Positions 15,822 through 24,552 of a DNA stretch of 61,188 nt are shown one piece after another. The stretch is from an uncultured Oscillospiraceae bacterium. GTDB taxonomy: Bacteria; Bacillota; Clostridia; Oscillospirales; Oscillospiraceae. Numbering within the stretch: the stretch's first letter is position 1; every line of letters begins with the position of its first letter. Position numbers and translations under genes: made by a program. Location of the stretch: contig CANPWM010000003.1 in assembly GCA_947584295.1 (NCBI GenBank), positions 1 through 61,188 of the forward strand, given 5' to 3'. The notes under the pieces were generated by a model that was given only the letters and a program-made list of their open reading frames with translations, was not told the DNA's origin and searched no databases.

Positions 15822-16567
15822 GGGTCGTTCCTCCTTGTTATTTTTTTACGCGTTTCCGCGCTGGTTACCTTTCCCTGTATGGATATCTTCTGTTTACCAT
15901 GTTCTTTATGGCCAGTCTCACCTTTTCCTCATTGGTGATCCCTCCTGATAGAACATGTCGCTTCCAGTATCCAAAAAATCGGGCCGGTTGTCAACCGCTT
16001 TGTCCTGAATCGACAAAAATACGACCTGAATTGCACTTTATTCCGATTTGACGGACATGCTCACGAGTCGTGAGCGGTCATTCTGTCCGTGGCGGGAGTC
16101 AACCCACATCGGTTTTCGCCGACTGATTTGCGCCAGTACTTTGTCAAAAGCCTTGACAAATCCCGCTTTGACATTTCTCAACATAATAATATCACGTTCA
16201 CCCGTGAACAAGTCAATAGAGAAAGGCAAAAAAATGTAGGAATTTTTCTCCATCAGGTGAGCCGCGGCCGCGGGGTGTCCGGGTCTACGCTCATATGGCT
16301 GGAGAACCGCGGACTGCTCACCCCGGCAAGCGAGAGTACGCCGCCGCGGCGGAAAACGCGTAAGGGAGAAATAACGAAAGACACCGTTCCCATCAGGGAA
16401 CGGTGTCTGAGACTGTCAAAAAAGCCCTGACGGGCTTTTCCGACAAAGGGAACGTGCGGGTAATTTTCTCTGAATTTCGCAAAATTCAGAGAAAATTACC
16501 CTGCTGTCGCCCTGTGCGCGTCCCGCAGGGACACACTTGGGCAACAAAAGGGATTTTTTCCGACGTA
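15822..16567. other. Gene-poor region with remnants, left of the mobile element
   Basis: No full gene is supported here. At 15885-15960, on the minus strand, a 38-codon open stretch ends in ...ITNEEKVRLAIKNMVNRRYP, protein-like but without a good start. A palindrome GTTCAC-CC-GTGAAC lies near 16198-16211. Around 16340-16379 the run TAAGGGAGAAATA repeats the trailer just past the SLH gene stop (14826 onward), suggesting a relic of a similar gene end. A 12-bp perfect hairpin lies at 16380-16407, and the left half of the dispersed repeat begins near 16418. Confidence 0.5.
16380..16407. terminator. Hairpin left of the split repeat
   Basis: The perfect arms GACACCGTTCCC and GGGAACGGTGTC surround the loop ATCA. 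A near copy, same orientation, lies at 31035-31062 on the other side of the mobile element. There is no T run, so termination is uncertain. Confidence 0.5.
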
Positions 16568-16571
16568 CATG
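16418..16571 (+). repeat. Dispersed intergenic repeat, left half, interrupted by the mobile element
   Basis: It aligns closely with the minus strand of 54008-54201. It contains a 20-bp perfect inverted repeat (16458-16501) and a second stem in the region CCCTGTGCGCG...CAGGG. Both stems keep pairing although their bases differ from the 54 kb copy. The match stops at the ATG ending at 16571. The missing right half is found at 30990-31028. Confidence 0.8.
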
Positions 16572-16602
16572 TGTCCCGTTGGATAGGGAAAGCAAGTGAA
16601 CC
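16568..16602 (+). repeat. Left terminal inverted repeat of the mobile element (attL side)
   Basis: These 35 nt match the reverse complement of 30958-30992 at about 23 positions, with identical blocks ATAGGGAAA and GTGAACC and the same CAT at the outer edge. This fits imperfect recombinase-binding ends of Tn4451-like elements. Confidence 0.7.
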
Positions 16603-16629
16603 ATGGGGCAAGGCGGTATGGCAAAGCAG

Positions 16630-16666
16630 AATGGTGGTAGGTCAATTATCTGCCACCATTTTGTTT
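16630..16666 (+). terminator. Terminator-like hairpin inside the left end of the element
   Basis: AATGGTGGTAG (16630-16640) pairs with CTGCCACCATT (16650-16660), followed by TTGTTTT. It could stop outside transcription from entering the element. Confidence 0.6.
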
Positions 16667-16842
16667 TACATTTTTTCATCAAAAGGCTTTGAGATTTTGT
16701 TTAAATGTGATATTATCAGTGTTAACGAGATAGTTATCGGCTCTCAAATTGAGTGTGTTTTTGCAGGGATAAGCAAAAAGTCTCGATGAGAATTATGATA
16801 ACTTTTAATAACTAAAGTTTCATCAAAAGGAGCATAGGCAAA

Positions 16843-17837
16843 ATGGATATTGAAACCGTAAAAGTTATTGGTGAACAATTGGCACCTATTGTGCAAAACA
16901 CTATACCAAGTATAGTCTCTGCTCTTATGACCACATTATTTTATCGGCAGAATACTGAGAAAACAGAAATTGAAAAAATTAGGAAACAGCATCTATTTGA
17001 GCTGGCCAAAGAAATGTTAGATAAAGGGCAAATTACATATTATGAATTTTACAAATGCAATAATTTCCTTAAAATTGCCAAGTTAGCGGATAAAATCAAA
17101 AATCAAAGTACAGGTGAGAATACAGTCAATACTGAATTTGATTTTGATTGGTTTGTACGTTTTTTGAGGCATGCAGTGATATTAGTAATGAACAAATGCA
17201 GGAATTATGGGCAAAAGTACTGGCAAATGAGGTGACCAGACAGGGGTCTTTTTCGTTGAGAACCGTCGAGGTATTAAATCGTATTACTCACAATGAGGCG
17301 ATGTCCTTTTTCGAAATTTCAAACTTAGCAATGTGTACAGCTGATGGAATGTGGTTCGTTTTGGCAGAAGGTCCGTCATCCTTTAATCTTGATGAAGTAA
17401 ATGATTTGATTATTTCAAATAAGAAAATACGATTACTACAAGAGTGCGGTCTTTTAAGTCCCATAAAAGACGATATGATCGTCTGGTATTCAACGGAGCA
17501 AATTCATAGCCCAGCTAAACTCGATGATAATTTTTTAATTCGAAATGATACATCTGTCCTACTTTTTCATGCCAACGATGTAAATAAAACACCTCAAAGA
17601 AGAATAAAAAAGAACCAATCTGTTTATTTCCCATACTATCCGTTAACAGAGGCAGGGAGACAACTTCTACCAATTGCAAGGGAAATAACTGAGTATAACC
17701 TGATATTGGAACTTGGAAACGCACTTAATAACCATAGCAAAAGTGCGCTTCGAACGGTAACAGCACATGAAATATTGAAAATCGACGATGATATGCTTTA
17801 TTTTAACCGAGATAATATTTTGCCAGAAACATATTAA
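16843..17837 (+). pseudogene. DUF2806-like gene, split by a frame change at a T run
   Basis: The first frame (16843 onward, AAAGGAG upstream) gives 105 residues, then leaves homology at codons CGT TTT TTG. The -1 frame continues as EACSDISNEQMQELWAKVLA to 17837, with the family-typical run GSFSLRTVEVLNRIT. Together they make about 331 residues, full length for a DUF2806-type protein. Either one T is missing from a run of seven, or the ribosome shifts -1 at T-TTT-TTG (17160-17166), a canonical slippery heptamer in the correct phase. The DNA is very AT-rich, unlike the host. The function of DUF2806 is unknown. Confidence 0.7.
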
Positions 17838-17936
17838 ATCCTTTTGACCGATTTTTCGGCAATTCTTTATTAATTGCGCCTTTTATGGTGTTCATTTCAT
17901 ATAAGGTTAGAATTTTTCGAACAGGGGGACAGAGTG

Positions 17937-18629
17937 GTGTACCGGTTGCTTGTTGTGGAGGATGACGTACGGATAGCGCAGGAGATTCAAAAGCAGGCGT
18001 TGGCGTGGGGTATGGACTGCCGGATCATCACGGATTTCAGAAAAGTCTTTGAAGATTTTGTAAAGTACGAACCGCACATTGTTCTCATGGACATCAGACT
18101 GCCGTTTTTCAATGGCTACCACTGGTGTGCAGAAATACGCCGGGTCTCCAAAGTTCCGATCATCTTCATTTCCTCGGCCTCGGACAACATGAATATCGTC
18201 ATGGCCCTCCAGATGGGTGCCGACGACTTTATCGCCAAGCCCTTTGACTGGGACGTGCTGATGGCCAAGATCCAATCCCTCTTGCGCCGGGCCTACGATT
18301 TCGGCCTGAGTCCCTGTGTCTTAGAGCACCGGGGGGCGGTGCTGAATACGGAGGACAACACGCTCTCGTATAACGGCCAGATGATTTCCCTCACCAAGAA
18401 CGAGTATCAGATCCTCTACTGTCTTATGAAAAACAAGGGAAAGGCTGTCAGCCGGGAGACGCTGATGAAGGCCCTCTGGAAAACGGAAGCCTTTGTGGAT
18501 GAAAACGCCCTGGCCGTCAATGTCGCGAGACTGAGAAAAAAGCTGGAGGCCAATGGGCTTGAGGATTTCATTTCCACCAGGTTCGGCATTGGATATAGCA
18601 TCGAGATTGACGGAGGGAACGATCCATGA
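17937..18629 (+). CDS. BceR-like OmpR-family response regulator
   Basis: The protein has 230 residues from a GTG at 17937, with AGGGGGAC upstream and the receiver fold starting at once (VYRLLVVEDD). The phospho-acceptor is Asp52 in IVLMDIRLP, and the conserved Lys lies in IAKPFD. A winged-helix DNA-binding domain fills about 130-228. It is encoded with an intramembrane-sensing kinase (4-nt overlap) and a Bce-type transporter, so it should activate the transporter genes. A candidate binding site lies at 19620-19633. Confidence 0.9.
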   Translation: MYRLLVVEDDVRIAQEIQKQALAWGMDCRIITDFRKVFEDFVKYEPHIVLMDIRLPFFNGYHWCAEIRRVSKVPIIFISSASDNMNIVMALQMGADDFIAKPFDWDVLMAKIQSLLRRAYDFGLSPCVLEHRGAVLNTEDNTLSYNGQMISLTKNEYQILYCLMKNKGKAVSRETLMKALWKTEAFVDENALAVNVARLRKKLEANGLEDFISTRFGIGYSIEIDGGNDP

Positions 18630-19633
18630 AGCTGTTACTCCTTCATTTCCGCAAATATAAGCTGAACGCAGTTGTGTTTTTTATGATCTCGGCGGCGTTT
18701 GCGGCCAGCTTCTATTTGTACGGTCTGCCGTTGGAGGCTGTCTTATATCCTATCCTGTTCAGCCTGTTTCTCGCCGCCATTTTTATTGCCGTAGATTTTT
18801 TGCGGTCAAAGGCAAAATATAGGCGTCTGTGTGAAATCAGCAAGCTCCCGGCGGCGCTGATCACTTCTCTGCCTAAAGTGGAGAGCTTGGAGGAGGACGG
18901 GTATCAGGCAATCGTTGAGGCCCTGGCCGGTGAAGTCATGGAGTCAACCACCAGAGCCAGGGAGGACTATAAGGAGATGGTGGACTACTATACCGTATGG
19001 GCCCATCAAATCAAAATGCCCATCACCGCTATGTCGCTCACGCTTCAAAACGAAGATTCGCCTCTTGCGGACAAGCTGACCTCTGAATTGTCGCAGATCA
19101 GTCAATACGTTGAGATGGTGTTGGCCTTCCTCCGCCTCAATTCTGAGTCCAGCGATTATGTATTTGACGAATATGAGCTCGATGTTCTGATTAGGCACGC
19201 CATAGCCAAATTTTCGTCGGAGTTTATTGACCGTAAGCTCCGGCTCAACTATGAACCGGTCAACAAAACCGTTTTGACGGATGAAAAATGGCTTTCCTTC
19301 GTGATTGAACAGGTCCTTTCCAACGCTTTGAAATATACGCACGAGGGCAGTATTCATATTTTTATGTCTGACGAAAAAACGCTCTGCATTGCTGATACGG
19401 GTATTGGCATCGCCTTGGAGGATCTGCCGCGCGTGTTTGAAAGGGGATATACCGGCATGAATGGCCGCGAGGATAAGGCGGCCAGCGGTATAGGTCTTTA
19501 TCTTTGCAAGCGAATATGCTCGAACCTCGGAGCAGACATCAGCGCATCGTCAGAAATTGGAAAAGGAACGACAGTCTCAATCACGTTTGACCCAAATGGG
19601 ATAAACAAGAATCAACTTTTTACAAAAATGTAA
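18626..19633 (+). CDS. BceS-like intramembrane-sensing histidine kinase
   Basis: The protein has 335 residues. Two membrane segments (about 14-31 and 37-56) are joined by only a few outside residues, as in BceS-type kinases that sense through their transporter rather than by a ligand domain. The phospho-acceptor is His127 in VWAHQIKMPI. The ATPase domain shows N, G1 and G2 boxes, including VLSNALKY, IADTGIGI and ASGIGLYLCKR. It forms a two-component system with the upstream regulator. Confidence 0.92.
   Translation: MKLLLLHFRKYKLNAVVFFMISAAFAASFYLYGLPLEAVLYPILFSLFLAAIFIAVDFLRSKAKYRRLCEISKLPAALITSLPKVESLEEDGYQAIVEALAGEVMESTTRAREDYKEMVDYYTVWAHQIKMPITAMSLTLQNEDSPLADKLTSELSQISQYVEMVLAFLRLNSESSDYVFDEYELDVLIRHAIAKFSSEFIDRKLRLNYEPVNKTVLTDEKWLSFVIEQVLSNALKYTHEGSIHIFMSDEKTLCIADTGIGIALEDLPRVFERGYTGMNGREDKAASGIGLYLCKRICSNLGADISASSEIGKGTTVSITFDPNGINKNQLFTKM
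19620..19633 (+). promoter_or_regulatory. Candidate BceR operator
   Basis: TTACA-AAAA-TGTAA is a perfect inverted repeat with 4-nt spacing, the arrangement described for BceR-like regulators. It includes the kinase stop codon and lies about 57 bp upstream of a TATAAT (19690-19695) preceding the transporter gene. Binding is inferred. Confidence 0.55.
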
Positions 19634-19641
19634 GAATTGCA

Positions 19642-19690
19642 GCGGGAAATGTAAGGCTTTTGTTATGGCTTTACATTTCCCGCTTTTATT
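19642..19690 (+). terminator. Hairpin between kinase and transporter genes
   Basis: GCGGGAAATGTAA pairs with TTACATTTCCCGC around a 16-nt loop, followed by TTTTATT. It probably ends most kinase transcripts, leaving bceA-type transcription to its own regulated promoter (TATAAT at 19690-19695). Confidence 0.7.
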
Positions 19691-19724
19691 ATAATAGGAC
19701 CATCAGTAAAGGAGGCAGTCTTCA

Positions 19725-20489
19725 ATGAGTTTATTAGAGGTTTCCGCCCTTAAAAAGGTTTATAGCACACGATTTGGGGGCAATAAGGTAGAGGCGCTGA
19801 GAGACATCAATTTCAGAGTGGAGCAGGGCGAATATGTAGCGATCATGGGAGAATCTGGCTCTGGCAAAACGACCCTGCTTAATATCCTTGCCGCGCTGGA
19901 CAGACCCACCAGTGGCAGGGTCATATTGGACGGAAAAGATATGTCCAAAATTAAGGAATCCGCCGTTGCCACATACCGCAGAAATAATCTTGGATTCGTA
20001 TTTCAGGACTTCAATCTTTTGGATACCTTTACTCTTGCTGATAATATTTATTTGCCTCTTGTACTGGCTGGAAGGTCCTACAAGGAAATGCACGATAGGT
20101 TAGCTCCCATAGCCACAACTCTGGGTATCCAAAAGCTGCTGAACAAGTATCCGTATGAGGTATCCGGCGGTGAAAAGCAGCGTGCCGCCGTGGCCAGGGC
20201 ACTGATTACCGATCCAAAGCTGATCCTGGCGGATGAGCCCACCGGCGCACTGGATTCACGTTCCTCCGATGAGCTGCTACGGCTTTTTTCTGAGGTCAAC
20301 CGTATTGGGCAAACGATACTGATGGTGACGCACTCCATAAACGCCGCCTCTACCGCAGGACGTGTCCTTTTTATAAAAGATGGCGTGGTATTTCACCAGC
20401 TTTACCGCGGGAACTCGACCAACGAGCAGTTTTACCAGAAGATTTCCGATACGATGGTACTGCTTGCGACAGGGAGGAACAGGGGATGA
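19725..20489 (+). CDS. BceA-like ABC transporter ATP-binding protein
   Basis: The protein has 254 residues. Walker A GESGSGKTT lies at about 38-46, the Q-loop in GFVFQDFNL, signature VSGGEKQRAAVARAL at about 145, Walker B LILADEPTGALD, and the H-loop in MVTHS. It is the ATPase of an antimicrobial-peptide-type exporter and sits 36 nt after its TATAAT. It overlaps the permease gene by 4 nt. Bce-type pairs usually confer resistance to bacitracin or lantibiotic-like peptides and also act as the sensor for the kinase. Confidence 0.94.
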   Translation: MSLLEVSALKKVYSTRFGGNKVEALRDINFRVEQGEYVAIMGESGSGKTTLLNILAALDRPTSGRVILDGKDMSKIKESAVATYRRNNLGFVFQDFNLLDTFTLADNIYLPLVLAGRSYKEMHDRLAPIATTLGIQKLLNKYPYEVSGGEKQRAAVARALITDPKLILADEPTGALDSRSSDELLRLFSEVNRIGQTILMVTHSINAASTAGRVLFIKDGVVFHQLYRGNSTNEQFYQKISDTMVLLATGRNRG

Positions 20490-22477
20490 AAACAGGCTTC
20501 TATCCACACCTTGCTGCCGATGGCATCAGAAAAAACAAACGGATATACTTCCCCTATATCCTTATGTGTGTTGTTTTGATTGCGATGTACTACATCGTGT
20601 CATTTCTGCAATATACCGACACCATTTCCGATATAGTCGGAGTGAAAACAATCAGGTTTACGCTCAATCTGGGCGGGTGGGTCCTCGCGGTATTCTCCTG
20701 CGTGTTTCTGTCCTACGCTAACGCATTTCTCATGCGCAGCCGCAAGAAAGAGTTTGGTCTATATAACATTTTTGGCATGGACAAGGGAAACATCGGAAAG
20801 GTGATAGAATGGGAAACGGCTATCGTTGCATTTATCTCTATATGCGCGGGGCTGATCCTGGGAATCGCCTGCTCAAAATTTGCTGAACTGGGATTGGTTA
20901 AGGTCATAGGAGCAGAGACAAATTATAAACTGACCGTTGGGTACAGAGCTGTCTGTATGACTGTGGCTGTCTACATAGCAGTCTTTATTTTTCAGCTTTT
21001 GAATACTCAAAGCAAAATTAGTACGGCAACAACAATTTCGCTTCTGCGAGGTGAACATACCGGGGAGCGGCCGCCAAGGGCAAACGCAACGCTCGGCCTC
21101 TCTGGAGTCTTGCTTCTGACGTTGGGGTATTTCATTGCTGTGACCGCTGATTTTCCCTCGGCAAGGACCCTGCTTGCGGCGGCTTTTATGGCTGTTCTTT
21201 TGGTCATTATCGGAACGTATATCACGATGGTTGCGGGTTCTGTACTTCTTTGCCGGATTTTACAGAGAAATAGACGTTATTACTACAAACCTGCCCATTT
21301 TGTATCCGTCTCATCCATGGCCTTCCGTATGAAACGCAACGGTGCGGGGCTTGCCTCCATATGTATTCTGATTACCATGGTCCTTGTCATGATCTCCTCA
21401 ACAGCTTGTCTGCTCTACGGCACCAAGTTTGACTTCTATGTGGATAATCCCAGAGAATTTACTCTGGACTTCGTATCGCCGGACCCGGATACATTAAATA
21501 GTTCCGCCTTATCAGACCTCAAAGCCAAGATAATGACTGTTTTAGAAGAAAAAAACGTATCCCCCAAGAACAGTTATGGATACAGGCTTGTCAATGTCGG
21601 CGTTCCTGGGTGGGAACGGGATTTATACTTTATTCCCCTGGAAGATTACAATAATGTTATGGGAACGGACTTTACGCTGGGGCCAGGGCAGGCATTCATA
21701 TTCACTTTTGGAAACGACTATGATGACGACAACATATCCATGAAAGGGATGGAGTGGGAAATCAAGAGAAACCTGGAGGAATTTATGTACGCCGGTTCGA
21801 GGGCGATGGTTGTGGACAAGTCTACAATAGCGGTTATCATATCGGATTTTGATGAGATGACGCGCACACTTGTCTCTCTGCCGGAGTTCAATGAATCCGT
21901 GTTCGCTTCATTTGATTGGGTGTACAATTTCGACACAAGCCTGAAGCCGGAAAAGCAGTTGGATCTTTATAACGACATCCGTATCACGCTTGACGATTTG
22001 TGCCAGGAGTACGGATTTGTGGGGCTAAACAGCAGCTCCAGGGAAAATGCCGGAGGCGGTGAGTTTGCAATGTATGGAGGGATATTCTTCCTGGGCGTCG
22101 TCCTCAGTATTGTCTTTGTTGCTGCCGCCGTGCTAATTATCTACTACAAACAGTTGACGGAGGGCTTTGAGGACCAACCACGGTTTGAAACCATGCAAAA
22201 AATCGGAATGACAAAGAACGAGATACGAAAAAGCATCAATTCTCAAATGCTGACGGTGTTCTTCTTCCCATTGCTGCTTGCCATGGTGCATCTTATGTTC
22301 GCTTTTCCCCTGATTCAAAGGTTGCTGCTTGTTTTCAAGCTGTCCAATGAACCGCTGTTTTTGCGTGTGACCGTTATTATCGGGGCTTTTGTTGCCGTAC
22401 TGTACGTCATTGTTTATCGGATCACATCAAACACATATTACAATTTAGTTAGTGGTATAAAGAAAGAGGAATTATGA
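20486..22477 (+). CDS. BceB-like ABC transporter permease
   Basis: The protein has 663 residues. About ten membrane segments are present, with two FtsX-like core regions (about 55-170 and 540-650). A large extracellular domain of about 200 residues (about 315-520) lies between segments seven and eight. This is the diagnostic architecture of BceB permeases. The domain binds or is affected by peptide antibiotics and signals to the kinase. It overlaps the following peptidase gene by 4 nt, so the three products are probably made together. Confidence 0.93.
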   Translation: MKTGFYPHLAADGIRKNKRIYFPYILMCVVLIAMYYIVSFLQYTDTISDIVGVKTIRFTLNLGGWVLAVFSCVFLSYANAFLMRSRKKEFGLYNIFGMDKGNIGKVIEWETAIVAFISICAGLILGIACSKFAELGLVKVIGAETNYKLTVGYRAVCMTVAVYIAVFIFQLLNTQSKISTATTISLLRGEHTGERPPRANATLGLSGVLLLTLGYFIAVTADFPSARTLLAAAFMAVLLVIIGTYITMVAGSVLLCRILQRNRRYYYKPAHFVSVSSMAFRMKRNGAGLASICILITMVLVMISSTACLLYGTKFDFYVDNPREFTLDFVSPDPDTLNSSALSDLKAKIMTVLEEKNVSPKNSYGYRLVNVGVPGWERDLYFIPLEDYNNVMGTDFTLGPGQAFIFTFGNDYDDDNISMKGMEWEIKRNLEEFMYAGSRAMVVDKSTIAVIISDFDEMTRTLVSLPEFNESVFASFDWVYNFDTSLKPEKQLDLYNDIRITLDDLCQEYGFVGLNSSSRENAGGGEFAMYGGIFFLGVVLSIVFVAAAVLIIYYKQLTEGFEDQPRFETMQKIGMTKNEIRKSINSQMLTVFFFPLLLAMVHLMFAFPLIQRLLLVFKLSNEPLFLRVTVIIGAFVAVLYVIVYRITSNTYYNLVSGIKKEEL

Positions 22478-23271
22478 TGAGACAATCAGAGACAAGTTCG
22501 GGACGTCTGTTCAAGGTGGGTTTGATATTGTTGCTTCTTGTGGCACTCACTTATGCAATCGTCAGTGCGTTTGGTGGCGCAGGTACAATAAAGGACATAT
22601 TGAAGGAACTGTTTGACGATTACGAAAAACCAGAGGTGCCGGAAACAGACGAATATGGAATACAAGAGGCCCTTAATGAAATGTCTGAAAGAAATCCTGA
22701 AGCCTCGGCGTTTGTGGATGCCTACGCCGGTATTGAGGATTACGATTTGGAATTGGACTTATCTTCGGAAATCACTGTTGGCACAATCCCATATTTCACC
22801 CAATGGGACAGGCGATGGGGGTACTGCCTTTACGGAGAGGGACTGATTGGATATACCGGCTGCGGCCCGACAGCTCTCAGCATGGTTGCTATGGGATTGA
22901 CTGGCGACGGCACCTTGACACCGGCGTATATAGCTGATTTTGCAACCCGTGAGGGTTATTGCGTCCCCGGCAACGGCACCGCCTGGACGCTCTTTTCCGA
23001 GGGTTCCAAAAAGCTGGGCCTTTCCGCCCGTGAGCTGCCATTATGGGAAGCCACCATGCGCGATGAGTTGAATAAAGGTCATCCGATTATCTGCATCATG
23101 GGGCCAGGCCACTTCACCGAGACGGGCCATTACATAGTCCTCACCGGCTGCACTGACGAGGGCTTTAACGTCCTGGACCCCTACCGCCCCAGCAACTGCA
23201 AGGTGTGGGCGTATGCGGATATTGAGGGAGAGATCAAGAACCTGTGGTCATACTGTGTGACCGAGGAATAA
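22474..23271 (+). CDS. Membrane-anchored C39-like cysteine peptidase
   Basis: The protein has 265 residues. One membrane segment (about 13-33) near the N-terminus is followed by an acidic linker and, from about 100, a Peptidase_C39_2-like domain that should face outside. The catalytic Cys130 is in YTGCGPTALS, the His in ETGHYIVLTG, and Asn/Asp in NVLDPYRP. Its start overlaps the permease stop by 4 nt. Such a peptidase fused to a Bce operon could destroy or process the sensed peptide. That role is inferred from position. The ATG ATG at the start makes the first residue uncertain. Confidence 0.85.
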   Translation: MMRQSETSSGRLFKVGLILLLLVALTYAIVSAFGGAGTIKDILKELFDDYEKPEVPETDEYGIQEALNEMSERNPEASAFVDAYAGIEDYDLELDLSSEITVGTIPYFTQWDRRWGYCLYGEGLIGYTGCGPTALSMVAMGLTGDGTLTPAYIADFATREGYCVPGNGTAWTLFSEGSKKLGLSARELPLWEATMRDELNKGHPIICIMGPGHFTETGHYIVLTGCTDEGFNVLDPYRPSNCKVWAYADIEGEIKNLWSYCVTEE

Positions 23272-23274
23272 AAC

Positions 23275-23319
23275 AATACAGGAAGCCTTTCTTCTACAAA
23301 GGGAACGGCTTCCTGTATT
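23275..23319 (+). terminator. Terminator of the Bce operon
   Basis: AATACAGGAAGCC (23275-23287) pairs perfectly with GGCTTCCTGTATT (23307-23319), followed by GCTCATTTT. It lies 3 nt after the peptidase stop codon. Confidence 0.8.
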
Positions 23320-23354
23320 GCTCATTTTAGCTGTGACGAAGTTTACCCCGTAGG

Positions 23355-23490
23355 ATTTATTAATGCGGCAATTAAATATTGCCACATTAATAAAATGATT
23401 CAACGCCGTTTTGCTCGCCGCTGCGCGGCGACCGCAAAACATGGCTATTATTACTCCGTCAATTATTTAATTGCCGGAGCAATAATTATG
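23355..23490. repeat. Cluster of three hairpins, possible miniature element
   Basis: Within 136 bp there are three strong palindromes: an AT-rich one (23355-23395), a GC-rich one with arms GTTTTGC/GCAAAAC (23408-23440), and an AT-rich one (23445-23490). The first and third share the core GGCAATTAAATA in opposite orientations, so the block is itself symmetrical. The third contains the last codons and stop of the gene ending at 23467 and may serve as its terminator. Confidence 0.6.
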
Positions 23491-24528
23491 TTCCGTAGAG
23501 GAGTAACCGCATCGCCTTTCTATCACGGAATATACCCATTGTTCCAGCGTATACTCCTTTTTATTCTCCCAATCGCAAATGAAGCCGAAGGGTATACCGG
23601 GGTCTGTAGGAAGCGCTTCGGCCAATTCAAAGCACTTTGAATAAGCGTTGTAGAAGCAGACGACCGCAACAAGCTTCCCGCCTATTTTCTGAAAAATACA
23701 CCAGTGGGCGTTTTTCGGAAATCTGAGCGGATTATCTATATTGATTCTCGGAAGCTGTGTAAAACGGTCACCGTTGCCCTCTCCAATAATCCAGTTTTTT
23801 ATTTCGGAAAACCTCTCCTCGCAAACAAACTCCGGCCCTTTCAGGTGAGCAAGTACATTGATTGCCGTTTTCGCGAAAACGCGGGTAATTTCGTCGGAAT
23901 CCATGAGCGATATGTCAAATTTTGGCTGGGTCATTTTTTCGTTGAGCTTCCCCGGTTTTGATATCTCAGTCAGCGCCTTCAGGGTACGCTTGACCCGGCT
24001 CAGGTCAAGGTCGTCTCCGTGGGCGATATAATACTTCGAGTTATAAAAGCCGGCGATCCAGTCTCCCGATTCAAGTTCTTTTGACGTGATGGACACAAAC
24101 CGGCTTCCCATATTCATCATATTCCCACAAAACGCGCTCCAAGCTGACAATGGATCATCGTGATGCTCTGAACCAACTGTAAATGTGTAGACTTCGCCGT
24201 GCTTGGCAAGGCAGTCTATGTAGTAGCCGGCTTTCCCGGAGATGTATCCGAGAGTCAATTTCCCGTCGTCATCATTCACGATACTGATCCGGGTTTTGGC
24301 CATATCCTTACCGGCATGCGAACCTCTTTTCCCTGGGCCAAACAGCACCCTGGTCAGGGCAATCAGGGATTCATGCATAAATTTCAGCTCAAGCTTTGAA
24401 AAAAGACTGTTGGCCTGATCCGACACCATACCCCTCTCCAGAACAGAAATCCCACCAATCCCTGCCGGGAACACATGTTCGACCTCCCTATAAGTCAGCC
24501 CCTCTTTGTCTCCATAATAAATGCACAT
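23467..24528 (-). CDS. Putative HNH-endonuclease-like protein
   Basis: The protein has 353 residues from the ATG at 24528, correctly spaced from GGAGAG. The segment REVEHVFPAGIGG followed by VSDQANSLFSKLELKF resembles the EH...P..GG...N core of HNH-type nuclease proteins (about 15-55), but no zinc-binding Cys pairs are present. The remaining ~290 residues are unrecognised. It is cargo of the mobile element, convergent with the Bce operon. A defence or maintenance role is possible but unproven. Confidence 0.6.
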   Translation of the reverse strand: MCIYYGDKEGLTYREVEHVFPAGIGGISVLERGMVSDQANSLFSKLELKFMHESLIALTRVLFGPGKRGSHAGKDMAKTRISIVNDDDGKLTLGYISGKAGYYIDCLAKHGEVYTFTVGSEHHDDPLSAWSAFCGNMMNMGSRFVSITSKELESGDWIAGFYNSKYYIAHGDDLDLSRVKRTLKALTEISKPGKLNEKMTQPKFDISLMDSDEITRVFAKTAINVLAHLKGPEFVCEERFSEIKNWIIGEGNGDRFTQLPRINIDNPLRFPKNAHWCIFQKIGGKLVAVVCFYNAYSKCFELAEALPTDPGIPFGFICDWENKKEYTLEQWVYSVIERRCGYSSTEHNYCSGN

Positions 24529-24552
24529 TATTGATCTCTCCAAAATGTATTT

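Noticed and set aside
16038..16253. 71-codon minus-strand frame left of the mobile element
   Set aside because: Weak start signals, no recognisable family and overlapping open frames on the other strand. Treated as part of the degenerate region.
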